A stretch of DNA of 64,000 bases from Rhynchopus sp. YZ270_cl-10 (taxonomy: Eukaryota > Euglenozoa > Diplonemea > Diplonemida > Diplonemidae): positions 1,054,001 through 1,118,000 of the forward strand of contig OZ037869.1 of the NCBI GenBank assembly GCA_964035575.1, read 5' to 3'. Position numbers and translations under genes: made by a program. Positions 49,511 to 59,878 of the stretch are shown in pieces; within the stretch, counting starts at the first letter, position 1; each line of letters starts with the position of its first letter. The notes under the pieces were generated by a model, which had not been told where the DNA came from, ran no database searches, and saw only the letters and a program-made list of their open reading frames with translations.

Positions 49511-52500
49511 ATGGACCTCTCGAGCGTGGTCATGGCGAAGCTGGGCTCGACGTCGACACGAGGCAGCCACACGACGGAGGGCGAGGCGTCGTCGTGCGAG
49601 GCAGCGTCGACGGCTGCGTCTGCAGAGGACACTGCGGCACCGGCAATGCGCCCCGTGCAGGTGTCGCTGTGCGTGCAGCGTGCACACGAGACGGCGTCGC
49701 TTGGGATGGTGCTGGGCGACGGCTGCGTGGTGCGCAAGGTTGTGAAGGGGTCGCCTGCCTCTGTGGCCGGGGTCATCGCTGGGATGCGCATCACACACGT
49801 GAACGGGACGGCAGTCGCATCCCCGGGGGACGCAAAGCGTGCGGGCAGTGCCCTGCTCGACCTGCACCTCACGGGCATTGTTGACAGCAGCACCCGCCAG
49901 CGTGGCCGTGTGGTGTCGTGGAACGCACGTGGCTACGGGAGGGTTGCCCCAGACGTACCGATCGTGCTGCCCGCAGGACAGGTCTACGCCTCGGACGACC
50001 CTGCGCTCTACGTCGGGAAGCTGTTCTGCCACATCTCGCAGTGTGCGCACGCCCTCGAGGTCAACGCCTCGGTGGAGTTCAACGTGGAGATCGCCCCCGA
50101 AGGTCTGCGGGCAGTGGGGGTGCGTCTCTGCAGCACTGTGCCGTCCGGGGTTGACGTGAAGCGCGTAGGGCTGACCAGGACGGTGGAATCGATCGAGTGG
50201 TGGAACGTGAACAACCTGCACCAGGTCGGGAAGGTGGTGGTGACCGGGGACCGGACTGCGCGCACGCTGCAGTACAGCAGGAACGGGGTGGCACGTCCGG
50301 CGGTGCGTCAGATGGTGTTCGACGGGGCGAACGCGGTGCACATGCCGGAGATCGAGAAGACGTTGCGGGTGCCGTATGGGCCGGACAGGGTGCGTCTCGT
50401 GGCGGCGCTGCGGGAGCTGGCAGACCGGTGCTTTGTGCAGCACAACTTCCCCTCACGGGCAGCAGCAGCCTCACTCACCGAGGAGGACAACGAGGCGGAG
50501 CAGCGTGGTGGGCGCGGGAGCGGTGCAATGGTGGCACGCACCACGACGCGCCTCTGGATTGGGTGGCTCACACCGACGCTGGCCTCGCGCCCGGCACAGC
50601 TGCGGCGTGCAGTGGAGGAGCTGCTGGAGGGACACAAGGTCGAGTCTGTGCGGGAGTGCCCTGTGCAGGACAAGCTGGCTGTCATTGTGACGCTTGCCGG
50701 GAACCGCGGGGTGACGCTGATGCAGGTGTGCGAGCTGAACATGCGGGAGCACGCTGGCGGGGTGCGGGTGACCATTGACGATGCGGGGAGCCGCAGCACC
50801 AGGACTGCCACGCAGACGAGCAGCACCACCACTGCCGCAAAGGCTGGCGCAGACATGGGCCGTGTTGAGCTTGCGATGACAGTCACCCTGCCACGCGACC
50901 TCACGTGCGTGTCTGCCTCTTCAGCATCAGCATCAGCATCAGCATCAGCAGCACCACAGAAGAAGATGAAGATGCTGCACACACGCAGTATGGGTGTGCG
51001 CCTGGACAGCACCTGCCGCATTGCCGAGGTGACACCAGGGTCTGCCGCCTCTGTGGCAGGCATGTGCCCCTCGATGCAGGTGGAGCAGGTCGCAGGGCAG
51101 GCTGTGTCGACGCCAGCGGACGTTGAGGCTGCGCTTGCTGCACACCATGGCAAGGGCAAGGACAAGGACAAGGCAGTGGACGTTGCTGTGGTGGCCTCGA
51201 TGGACAGCAGCGGCTTCGTGGGTGGCCGTGTGGAGTCGTGGTCGGACCGTGGGGGTGTGCTGGTGCCCGATGTGCCGGTCTTCGTGCCTGCAGGCGTGCT
51301 GCCGGCGTCGCCGTCGTCTGCGGTGTACATTGGGGATGTGCTGTGTGCGCCTGCAGCGCTGCCTGCAGGTGTGCGCAGCCTTGCTCCAGGCCAGGCTGTG
51401 GCGTTCAGGGTGCACTACCAGGGCGGGCGGATGCGTGCGCTCGCCGTGCGTGCTGCTAAGGAGGGCGCGCGTCTGCAGGAGGTGGCAGAGGCCGCACAGC
51501 GCAACGTGCGCGCCGGCTCGGACATGGCACGTGTCGTGAACCACGCCCCGAAGATCTGCATGATGCACCTTGGGGGGAAGTGCAGGAAGTTGGATGCTAA
51601 GGTCAAGACAAACCAGGCTGCAGCCGCACACGCACAGGGGGGTATGCTGCCGAGGTGTGCGGGTGGGGTGCACGTGGACCTCCCTGGAACGTCTTCTCCG
51701 TCTCCGTCCTCGTCCCCCTCCGTTCACGCAAAGGCGTCTTCTTCTGAGGCCGATGAGAAGAAGGAGTCAGAGGCCGAGTCCCTGAGAAAGGTGCTGACAC
51801 GTGTGAGCCCCGCAAAGCTGCAGCTGCTGCAGCAGCAGGTGGCGGAGGCGGCGAAGGGATCCCACAGCTGGTGCGGCGGGCAGGCAATGCAGGTGCAGGA
51901 GGCGTGGCAGCTGAAGAACGAGGCGCTCGAGTTCCGCTTCCGTGCGACGGAGTACAACATGCGGCAGGCGACGGGGCGTGCGCCAGACATGATTGAGGGC
52001 TTCCACGGGACTGCGGAGGCGAATGTGCTGAGCATCGCACTGCACGGCTTTGACCCCTTGCGGCGGGCGGGACAGGTCTTCGGGGCCGGCGAGTACTTTG
52101 CGAAGAACCCGAACGTGTCGGTCGGGTACTGCCACGGCGGGGCGTACATGTTCCTGTGCGGGCTGATTCTCGGGGCGGCGGACGTGGACCACACGTGGGT
52201 GCAGGACATGGGGTACTACGTGATGAAGCAGCAGGGCGGGAACATCCAGTGCCTGCCGCGCTACCTGATCCGCTTTGCACCTGAGGCGTGCCCCGAGGCG
52301 CGGCTTGGGAAGGCACTTGCACAGTTTGGCGGTGAGGCGGACGATGCGGAGGCGACGCTGCGCAAGATGGGTGAGGACCAGCGCGGTGGTGTGGAGGCGT
52401 GCAAAGGGCGTGTCGACGCAACGATGATGGCGGCACACACCCGCTGCCTGTGGATGGGGTGGCTGGACCCGGAGCTGGGACGCGACGACGCTGCAGTGGA

Positions 52501-53554
52501 GGCGAGTGTGCGCACGTTTCTTGCCGGACACAAGGTGGTGATGGTGAAGCCGGAGCGCAACGGGGCGCGTGTTGGTGCGTTTGTCGAGCTTGCGGCGGCG
52601 GTGGGGCAGGCGCAGCTGGCGGAGCTGAACACACGTCCGTACGGCGCACGTGGGCTGCGCATCTCTGTCGACGACGCACAGCCGGGGAACGCGTTCCTGG
52701 CACAGCGCAGGTGCCCGAAGCTGTGTGGGCCGGGGAAGTACTGCCGCGGGTGGAACCTGAACGGCCACCACGACTGGACGGAGACGTGCTCGTTCCGGCA
52801 CTCGCCTGACATGTTTGTGACGCACGGGGCGCAGCTGCAGTACGAGACACTGCGACGAGGGACGGCGAAGTACGACGAGCTTGCGGAGGAGGTGGCACGC
52901 AAGGGGCTTGGCGTGGTGACAGGTGTGCGGCGTGTGATCAACACAAAGCAGGAGCAGGCGTACGAGTCGCGGCGGTCGTTCCAGCAGGCGAAGAACGGGT
53001 ACGTGGCGGAGAAGGAGCTGTGGCACGGGACGGCGTGCTCTGTGCTCGACACGCTTCTTGAGGGCGGCCTGCAGTGCCCGTCCGACACACTTGCGAGCGA
53101 CGCGTGTCCACGCTCCGGGAAGAAGGGGCTGTCGACAACGCTGTGCGGGACGGCGTGCACGCACTGCACAGAGAAGCACAGCTGGGGGATGTGCCACATG
53201 TTTGGGCTTGGGATCTACCTTGCTGACGACGCAGCCAAGTCGCACCGCTACGTCCGTCCGCAGGGGCGGCAGCACTCGCTGGTGCGGTGCCGGGTGAACC
53301 TCGGGAGCCCGTACATGATTGAGGGGAACCTGCAGGAGCAGCACGGCCTGCACAACGTTGTGCGCTGTGTCGACCCTAGTGCGCACGTCGACGCCTCGCC
53401 GCACGAGTGGGACGCCCTGCGTGGCCACGACTCCTACTACGTCAAGGGGCTGGGCCGCAAGGCAAAGCACGGCTACGGGGTCATCAACAACGAGTTTGTG
53501 GTCTTCCACCCAGCCCAGGTTCTCCCACTGTATGTTGTTGACTACACGTGTTAA
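49511..53554 (+). CDS. PDZ / cold-shock-like / CCCH / double PARP-domain protein
   Basis: A 1347-residue single-exon protein. Modules in order are as follows. PDZ-like (about 48-120, SLGMVLGDGCVVRKVVKGSP). Cold-shock-like (126-200, GRVVSWNARGYGRVAPD). A repeated ~85-residue unit (338-420, TRLWIGWLTP to VRVTIDDA). A second PDZ-like (485-560, GSAASVAGMCPSMQVEQVAG). A second cold-shock-like (568-640, GRVESWSDRGGVLVPDVPVF). A Cys/His finger (about 681, CMMHLGGKC). PARP catalytic domain 1 (about 800-925, GFHGTAEANVLSIALHGFD, GEYFAKNPNVSVGYC, LPRYLIRF). The ~85-residue unit again (971-1050, TRCLWMGWLDP). A CCCH finger (1067-1100, CPKLCGPGKYC to CSFRH). PARP domain 2 (about 1160-1345, WHGT, GLGIYLADDAAKSHRY, NNEFVVFHPAQVLPLYVV). 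Domain 2 keeps His-Tyr-Glu, domain 1 seems to lack the Glu. It likely ADP-ribosylates partners and binds RNA. GC-rich codons. Confidence 0.85.
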   Translation: MDLSSVVMAKLGSTSTRGSHTTEGEASSCEAASTAASAEDTAAPAMRPVQVSLCVQRAHETASLGMVLGDGCVVRKVVKGSPASVAGVIAGMRITHVNGTAVASPGDAKRAGSALLDLHLTGIVDSSTRQRGRVVSWNARGYGRVAPDVPIVLPAGQVYASDDPALYVGKLFCHISQCAHALEVNASVEFNVEIAPEGLRAVGVRLCSTVPSGVDVKRVGLTRTVESIEWWNVNNLHQVGKVVVTGDRTARTLQYSRNGVARPAVRQMVFDGANAVHMPEIEKTLRVPYGPDRVRLVAALRELADRCFVQHNFPSRAAAASLTEEDNEAEQRGGRGSGAMVARTTTRLWIGWLTPTLASRPAQLRRAVEELLEGHKVESVRECPVQDKLAVIVTLAGNRGVTLMQVCELNMREHAGGVRVTIDDAGSRSTRTATQTSSTTTAAKAGADMGRVELAMTVTLPRDLTCVSASSASASASASAAPQKKMKMLHTRSMGVRLDSTCRIAEVTPGSAASVAGMCPSMQVEQVAGQAVSTPADVEAALAAHHGKGKDKDKAVDVAVVASMDSSGFVGGRVESWSDRGGVLVPDVPVFVPAGVLPASPSSAVYIGDVLCAPAALPAGVRSLAPGQAVAFRVHYQGGRMRALAVRAAKEGARLQEVAEAAQRNVRAGSDMARVVNHAPKICMMHLGGKCRKLDAKVKTNQAAAAHAQGGMLPRCAGGVHVDLPGTSSPSPSSSPSVHAKASSSEADEKKESEAESLRKVLTRVSPAKLQLLQQQVAEAAKGSHSWCGGQAMQVQEAWQLKNEALEFRFRATEYNMRQATGRAPDMIEGFHGTAEANVLSIALHGFDPLRRAGQVFGAGEYFAKNPNVSVGYCHGGAYMFLCGLILGAADVDHTWVQDMGYYVMKQQGGNIQCLPRYLIRFAPEACPEARLGKALAQFGGEADDAEATLRKMGEDQRGGVEACKGRVDATMMAAHTRCLWMGWLDPELGRDDAAVEASVRTFLAGHKVVMVKPERNGARVGAFVELAAAVGQAQLAELNTRPYGARGLRISVDDAQPGNAFLAQRRCPKLCGPGKYCRGWNLNGHHDWTETCSFRHSPDMFVTHGAQLQYETLRRGTAKYDELAEEVARKGLGVVTGVRRVINTKQEQAYESRRSFQQAKNGYVAEKELWHGTACSVLDTLLEGGLQCPSDTLASDACPRSGKKGLSTTLCGTACTHCTEKHSWGMCHMFGLGIYLADDAAKSHRYVRPQGRQHSLVRCRVNLGSPYMIEGNLQEQHGLHNVVRCVDPSAHVDASPHEWDALRGHDSYYVKGLGRKAKHGYGVINNEFVVFHPAQVLPLYVVDYTC

Positions 53555-54465
53555 AAGGGTTTGCACGACCATTTGAAAAGTGGGGCTTTGCGCGCAGATG
53601 GCAACAGCAACAGACGACACTATCCCAACGATTTTATCAGATTTTATCATGAAAAATGCAAAAACAAAACAAATAGAAGAAGCTGTGTGGTGTTTTTCCT
53701 GCTTTTATTTGTTGGTGGTGCCTGCGTCCGCAGAGACGTTTGTACTTCCTTTCAACATACCTTTGATTCTCCAGGGTTCTTCTCAAAGGATTCTGTTTCG
53801 TTTGAATTTAGTTTGAGTTTGGTTTGCCTTTTTGAGTTTCTTCTTCATTTGCCTTTTTTCTCTTTTTTTGCTTTTGAAACGCTGATCTTAATTAAGCATA
53901 TTTATGCTTTCCCTTACCTTCCATATTTTTCGTTCTTCTTTTGTGTTGTGTAGGATTGAGTGTGTGGCTGTTGCTGTGGTGATGTGGGCAGTCTTTTTGG
54001 CATATTCGTCTCCCCCCCCTCATTTTTCTTCCCCTTCCCTGTGCACCACGTGTACCAGGTCTAACCCTCTTTTTTCCCACCTGCCGCCAGCTCTCCTCAT
54101 CAGGCAATATCGTTTGTCTTTTGAGGGGTGCTGTTGCTGCTGCAGAGTGAAGTACATAATACCTATCCAAAGGGGAGGGAGAGCGAACTTGCACATGCAG
54201 AGAGAATAGAACGCCCACCTTTTTTGTATGCAGCACACAGCAAATACCACAGTCTTTGTTTGCACAGTTTTCTGCAAAACGAAAGTGCACACAATCCCAA
54301 CCTACAAACAACAACACAGTGAGTTGAATTGGAGGAATATGTTGACAAAAATAAGTTACAGCGAGAAGGAAAAAAAAGTGACACCCACCTAAGTCTTTTG
54401 GCCCTTCCCCTCCCCCTACTGTTCGTCATGAAATATTAGGTGACAAGTCTTCTTTCCAATGAGCG
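53555..54465 (+). other. Intergenic DNA
   Basis: T-rich, with a family-C-like unit at 53716-53760 (GGTGCCTGCGTCCGCAGAGA, then CGTTTGTACTTCC). No gene was seen. Confidence 0.5.
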
Positions 54466-54728
54466 GCTGTTTTGTTTTCCATTTCTTCACAACCACACAA
54501 CCACCCTCGCTGTCGTTGCGCCTTGTGTTCCTTACATTGCAACGTGAAACCAGGTGGGAGAAAGTGAGAGACACAAACCTGACGAGGCCGCATGCGGTGG
54601 AACCAGTGCTCCGCTTTTGCAGTGAGCTGGTGCCACGGAATGTTGCCGAGAAACAAACATTTGGCTGTCTCAACATTTTGGTTTAGTCAGGGAACTTCAC
54701 ATCTGCATCCAAAGTCACCTTCACATCC

Positions 54729-55013
54729 AAGAGTTTTACGCACACCCCCCTTGATCCACCATTGCGAGGGGAGAGGTCGACTTGTCCCCTCTGAGAAAAC
54801 AGCTGACGTGGACAACTGAAGAGAATGATGACAAAACTTAATAATTTGGCAATTTGCGTATGAAGCCACGCTGTTGATTACAACATTAAGAAGACGAGAC
54901 TGACCACGTTGCACCACACCACATCACATCACATCACACCAACAACGTCCACTCACTGCACCTGCGGCTGTATTGTGCCGACGGGTGTGAACCAGTAGGC
55001 GGAGAAACACATG
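54729..55013 (+). repeat. 285-bp upstream cassette, copy 4
   Basis: The only copy without a gene close downstream, because the tandem duplication placed copy 5 between it and the next gene. Confidence 0.8.
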
Positions 55014-55963
55014 TGTGTCTCTGAACACCTCCACACACACCACACACGGAAGAGATGGAAATGATGATAAAACTATTATTCATGCGTGTCTTTAAACGGA
55101 CTCCTTTGCGGGAATGTTGAGAAACAATTTTGGCTACGTCTGACACCTCTTCCACTTTCCCTTTCTGTGCACATGATGAAACACACCCTTGGTCCGTGTT
55201 TAAGAGTGCCTTGTGCACGATGCTGCCAACAGAGGGCGCTGAAGCACATCTTCGTTTGTTCGACATGGACTTGAAGAAGGCTGCTACACCGGGTGCCAGT
55301 GCTTCGCACTGCAATGAGCTGGCACCACGGATGCTGGCCAAGAAACAATCAGGAAGACGCACTTTCACTTTGACGTTGACGTGTTCGTGATGAAATATTA
55401 GGTTCCAAGTCTTCTTTCCAATGAGCGGCTGTGGGGTAACCCTCTGCAGTCCTGATTCTTTTGTACCTCAACGCTGACAGTTTCATGCTGAGACACACCT
55501 CTTCCATCCACACACGACGCTGTTGGAAGCGGCTTGTATCTCCCACTGCCAGGCTGTCGTCCTGCTGTGAGGTCATAAAGACCGCAAGATTTGTCTGTTT
55601 CCTTCCTTCCTCTTTCCTGTGCACATGATGAAACACACCCTTGGTCCGTGTTTAAGAGTGCCTTGTGCACGATGCTGCCAACAGAGGGCGCCGAAGCACA
55701 GCTGTTTTGTTTTCCATTTCTTCACAACCACACAACCACCCTCGCTGTCGTTGCGCCTTGTGTTCCTTACATTGCAACGTGAAACCAGGTGGGAGAAAGT
55801 GAGAGACACAAACCTGACGAGGCCACATGCGGTGGAACCAGTGCTCCGCTTTTGCAGTGAGCTGGTGCCACGGAATGTTGCCGAGAAATAAGCATTTGTC
55901 CGTCTCAACATTTTGGTTTAGTCAGGGAACTTCACATCTGCATCTAAATTCACCTTCACATCC

Positions 55964-56240
55964 AAGAGTTTTACGCACACCCCCCTTGATCCACCATTGC
56001 GAGGGGAGAGGTCGACTTGTCCCCTCTGAGAAAACAGCTGACGTGGACAACTGAAGAGAATGATGACAAAACTTAATAATTTGGCAATTTGCGTATGAAG
56101 CCACGCTGTTGATTACAACATTAAGAAGACGAGACTGACCACGTTGCATCACATCACATCACATCACACCAACAACGTCCACTCACTGCACCTGCGGCTG
56201 TATTGTGCCGACGGGTGTGAACCAGTAGGCGGAGAAACAC
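55964..56240 (+). repeat. 285-bp upstream cassette, copy 5
   Basis: Ends at GGCGGAGAAACACACC, 72 bp before the start codon at 56313. This spacing is like copy 1 (68 bp). Confidence 0.8.
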
Positions 56241-56312
56241 ACCACCACAACCCACTTTCCTCTCCCTCCCTCCCACCACCACCTTCCTCAGCATCCTTTT
56301 TACAAAGTGACA

Positions 56313-57212
56313 ATGAGTGAGATAGTTGAGGCAGCCCCGTCTCCTGTTGGGTCACCTTCTGCGAAGAAAAAGAGGAAGAATGAGACGTACATGGGAATTG
56401 AGATTCACCGACCGTGGGTAGAGCCGCGTGTGGGCGCTCCTGTGAAGATGACGTCTGTCGCACCTGTTGCTGAGTTGGGGAAGATCAAGGCTGAGAAGGT
56501 CACACCAGAAACTGTTGCAAGGCAGCTGGAGTTGGTTGTGGAGCTGGAGGCGCAGCTCCTGGGGTGTGGGTCGACGAAGGAGCAGAGTCGAAAGGTGGCT
56601 GGCTGCAGCCGCCACCTCCTGCAACGCCGGATGAGCCACCGCCACCTCGCACCCGACACGCGCTGCAGCACCCCCGCCGCCGCCCCCACCCCACCCCTCT
56701 CCCCCACCTCCCCAAAGAAGGTGGTCGGCTGCTCCGCCCGCCTCCTCCCACAATACAAAGAGCACATCGACTCAAAGAGATGCCGCAGTGCCAAATCAAA
56801 GTTCACCTTAGATGAGTTGGTGGACAGGCTTTATACACAACCGGTTCAGCGACATAAAGGGATTCATTCAACCTTGAAGCATAAGTACACGGATAAGCCG
56901 GATACGCATTCAAAGAGGAAGGAGGAGGAACGGCAGATGACGGTGCAGAGGTTGTTCGATGATGAGCTGTCCACACGGGAGGCGAGGAGGACGAGGTTGA
57001 TGGATAAGTACACCTTATCTAATGCTAAGGTGATGACCGTAGATGCCGCCTCGGCAGTCGCAAGGCTGCATACAGCAGCTGTGCAGAACAGCGTCGATGC
57101 GCACAAAAAGCTTTGTGATTCTTACATCACCTCTCGTGGTGCCAAGTCCATCAAACTCCCCGAGAAAAAACTACAAGAAGTCTCTGCGCGACTCAATTCC
57201 GGGGGCAAATGA
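56313..57212 (+). CDS. Basic protein with kinetoplastid-type DELVDRLY motif
   Basis: This is 299 residues from MSEIVEAAPSPVG, with no signal peptide. An N-terminal Lys-rich patch (SAKKKRKNE) could be a nuclear signal. The middle is Pro/His-rich. Two similar short units occur, RKVAGCSRHLLQ and KKVVGCSARLLP. The C-terminal half is helical: FTLDELVDRLYTQPVQRHKG, then KRKEEERQMTVQRLFDDELS. The ELVDRLYxxxxxR pattern is of a kind I associate with uncharacterised kinetoplastid proteins. No enzyme motif was seen. It is preceded closely by cassette copy 5. Function is unknown. Confidence 0.7.
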   Translation: MSEIVEAAPSPVGSPSAKKKRKNETYMGIEIHRPWVEPRVGAPVKMTSVAPVAELGKIKAEKVTPETVARQLELVVELEAQLLGCGSTKEQSRKVAGCSRHLLQRRMSHRHLAPDTRCSTPAAAPTPPLSPTSPKKVVGCSARLLPQYKEHIDSKRCRSAKSKFTLDELVDRLYTQPVQRHKGIHSTLKHKYTDKPDTHSKRKEEERQMTVQRLFDDELSTREARRTRLMDKYTLSNAKVMTVDAASAVARLHTAAVQNSVDAHKKLCDSYITSRGAKSIKLPEKKLQEVSARLNSGGK

Positions 57213-57619
57213 GGATGAAATTAGATACCAAATATATCTAACCTAGAGTTCCCAACCACCACCCATTGCCAGCCCCTCTTATTTCCGTGAGGGGGGCGGT
57301 GCATATGTTTTATTGGACGAACAAAACAATATATTTTCAAGAAATAAAGTGCATTTTTTTAGGCTTTCCTGAGGAGAGGGAAAATCTTTGTGGATCATCT
57401 ATGTTTCCCGTCATCAGGTACCGCACGAACCCCTGCAGTGGGGCTGAGGATGACAGCCTCTCTGGCTGTTCCACCGGGCGCTGAAGGGCACCCTCGCCCC
57501 GACTGCGGTGTCATCGCTGTGTATTTCTTCACCCTTCTCGCAACTCTCTCCAAAGGCCCTCCCATCCCACCCCCCATTCTTACCTACTTTACACAACCCT
57601 CCCCTTTTTATTTTTCTTT
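57213..57619 (+). other. Intergenic DNA
   Basis: A 400-bp spacer with AATAAA-like AGAAATAAAG (57340) and a C/T-rich tract (57540-57615) just before the trehalase start. No gene. Confidence 0.45.
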
Positions 57620-59599
57620 ATGCGCGAGACGCCTGACCTTGATATGGACCGCGACATCCGTGAGAGGGCCGAGAGAACCGGGTCGCTGTGTTCGACGTCA
57701 TCACGGCAGATGGGTTTGGAAAGCCCGCCTGGATCTCCGGGAGGGAGACAGGGAACACCTTTGGCCCCTTCCTCTTCTGGGTTCCGTTTGCTGGAGCGGA
57801 ATGGCAGATCGTCTAACCAACTTAAAGTTTTTATCTTTCTTTTGATGTTTGCCTTGGGGGTGTTGGTCGTGACAAATGCTTTGTTCGGACCAGAGTTAAC
57901 CGAAGACGAATGGGCCTACCATCACCATTACGACAAAGAAACCGTAGAACGACTAGGCTGCGACCACCCTATTTACTGTAAAGGAGAGTTTTTGCATAAT
58001 GTTCAGATGGCTGAGGTCTTTAATGATAGTAAAACGTTCGTGGATATGCCGATTAGAACCAGTATTAACGAGGTTTTACAGGATTTTTCTGCATTGAAGG
58101 ATAAAACCTCAAAAGCTGCTCTCAAAAATCTAACCGAATTTCATTTTTTAGAAGCTGGGGCAGAAATAGAATCGCATCATCCTGTTGATTGGGTAGCAAA
58201 TCCTGGGATTTTGTCAAAAATAGTTGATACAAAACTTCGCGATTTTGCAGCAGCGCTGAACGATATTTGGAAGGAACTTTCCAAAAAATATGTGTTCCCT
58301 GCATCCACTTCTGGTAAGGTTGAACCAAACAATTTTTCTTCGTTGAGCGTTTTGAAGCACCCTTTTATTGTGCCTGGAGGGAGGTTTCGGGAGTTTTATT
58401 ATTGGGATACGTATTGGATCACAGAAGGACTTCGCCTCTGTGACATGAACACAACCGTAGAGAACATTCTACAGAACCTTATCCTCATCATCGAGAAGTA
58501 CGGCTTCATCCCCAACGGTGCGAGAGTATATTACAAAAACCGATCACAACCACCGATGTACGTTCATATGCTACACCGTTATGCAGTTTATTCTGGATAT
58601 TTTGAAGGAAAATCCACTACAAATGAGACACTATTGATAAACCGAGGTGTTCGTGCAGCAGAGTTGGAATATGAGTGGTGGTTGGCATCTGGTTCGGTTG
58701 TGTCGGTAGGGGATGTCAGTTTAAATGCCTATCGATTGAAGAATGTGACGTACCCGAGGCCAGAGTCGTATCGTGAGGATGTGGCGACTGCTGCGTCGTT
58801 TTTGAGTCGAAATGATACCGTAGGTGCAGGGAAGCTGTATGCAGAGATTGCCGGCGCCGCAGAAAGCGGATGGGATTTCTCCTCTCGTTGGATGAGCAAC
58901 AGCAAGGACATTAACAACATCTCCTCTATCCGAACCTCTCAGGTTGTCCCCGTAGATTTGAACGCCATAATCTACAAAAACGAGGTTTTCTTATCAGACT
59001 TCCTCACAGCGCAACAAAACACCTCTGGGGCAGAGTATTATTCGATTAAAGCAGCGCGCCGTAAAAATGCCCTCAAATCCGTCTTTTTTGATGATTCAGT
59101 TGGGGTTTGGGCTGACCATAATTTGACTGCGCATGGAAGGTCGAAGAGGTCGTATTTGTCAGATTTTGTGCCGCTGTTTGTTGGGATCAAACCGGAAGGG
59201 GATTCTGATAAGGTGGTCTCTGCGGTACGTGGTTTTTTTGAGGCGGGAGGGTTGCCGACATCTAAAATAGCATCAGGGCAGCAATGGGATGCCCCCAATG
59301 CTTGGCCTCCACTGCAACATATGGCAATAGTAGGTTTGCAGAAGCTGAACACAACAGCAAGCACGGTGCTGGCTAGGGAGATCTCCGAAGAGTGGGTAGC
59401 TTCGAACTACTGCGGCTGGGCCCTAGGGCGTGGTATGTTCGAAAAGTACAACGCATCGCAGCCAGGCACCCATGGAAGTGGTGGGGAATACGCAGTGCAG
59501 TTCGGGTTTGGGTGGACAAATGGAGTTGTCCTAAGCCTTTTGGATCAATACCCAGACCTTACCGCACCGGATTGTAAGAAGCTGATGAAAGCAAAATAA
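57620..59599 (+). CDS. Trehalase (GH37), membrane-anchored
   Basis: This 659-residue enzyme hydrolyses trehalose to two glucose. Residues 1-68 are a polar, Arg/Ser-rich cytoplasmic tail. Residues 69-88 (VFIFLLMFALGVLVVTNALF) form a membrane anchor, so the catalytic domain is probably outside the cell or in a lumen (type II). Both trehalase signatures are present: PGGRFREFYYWDTY from residue 252 and QWDAPNAWPP from residue 555. The family's general-acid Asp and base Glu should lie in the (alpha/alpha)6 barrel between and after these. Near the C terminus, GSGGEYAVQFGFGWTNGVVL is the usual final motif. Length is slightly above the animal enzyme (580) because of the N-terminal tail. No introns. 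Confidence 0.95.
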   Translation: MRETPDLDMDRDIRERAERTGSLCSTSSRQMGLESPPGSPGGRQGTPLAPSSSGFRLLERNGRSSNQLKVFIFLLMFALGVLVVTNALFGPELTEDEWAYHHHYDKETVERLGCDHPIYCKGEFLHNVQMAEVFNDSKTFVDMPIRTSINEVLQDFSALKDKTSKAALKNLTEFHFLEAGAEIESHHPVDWVANPGILSKIVDTKLRDFAAALNDIWKELSKKYVFPASTSGKVEPNNFSSLSVLKHPFIVPGGRFREFYYWDTYWITEGLRLCDMNTTVENILQNLILIIEKYGFIPNGARVYYKNRSQPPMYVHMLHRYAVYSGYFEGKSTTNETLLINRGVRAAELEYEWWLASGSVVSVGDVSLNAYRLKNVTYPRPESYREDVATAASFLSRNDTVGAGKLYAEIAGAAESGWDFSSRWMSNSKDINNISSIRTSQVVPVDLNAIIYKNEVFLSDFLTAQQNTSGAEYYSIKAARRKNALKSVFFDDSVGVWADHNLTAHGRSKRSYLSDFVPLFVGIKPEGDSDKVVSAVRGFFEAGGLPTSKIASGQQWDAPNAWPPLQHMAIVGLQKLNTTASTVLAREISEEWVASNYCGWALGRGMFEKYNASQPGTHGSGGEYAVQFGFGWTNGVVLSLLDQYPDLTAPDCKKLMKAK

Positions 59600-59793
59600 A
59601 TACAACGTTTCTTTGACAAAAAAAAAAGGGGGATATTTGTTTTTATACCCTAGCTAAGGGTAGGGTCACAAAACCACCCCTGTGAAGACCTGATACAATT
59701 CCTCTGTGAGGCCGATGCTCTTTGCCACCACGACTCTAATACTCTAATGTGAGGCTGGTTGCCCCCCCCCCCTAGTAGTAGCTGTATTTGCGA

Positions 59794-59878
59794 TAATTAC
59801 CCTCATCATAATACAATAATACAATAATACACAACACAGCTGTATTGTGTATTATTGTATTTAGTGATAGGGTAATTA
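59794..59878. repeat. AT-rich inverted repeat
   Basis: TAATTACCCT and AGGGTAATTA at the ends. Inside, ATACAATAATACACAA pairs with TTGTGTATTATTGTAT. It is probably a MITE; a related half-unit (GATAATTGCCCATCATAATA) occurs at 63007-63026. Confidence 0.7.

Larger units (their letters stand above)
54466..56240 (+). repeat. Tandem duplication, 1235-bp period, carrying the cassette twice
   Basis: 54466-55013 matches 55701-56240 (offset 1235). The unit starts GCTGTTTTGTTTTCCATTTC and ends with the 285-bp cassette. Between them, 55150-55245 and 55602-55700 are a second direct repeat (TGTGCACATGATGAAACAC). 55387-55434 resembles 54424-54470. It is a mosaic of local duplications with no gene. Confidence 0.85.
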
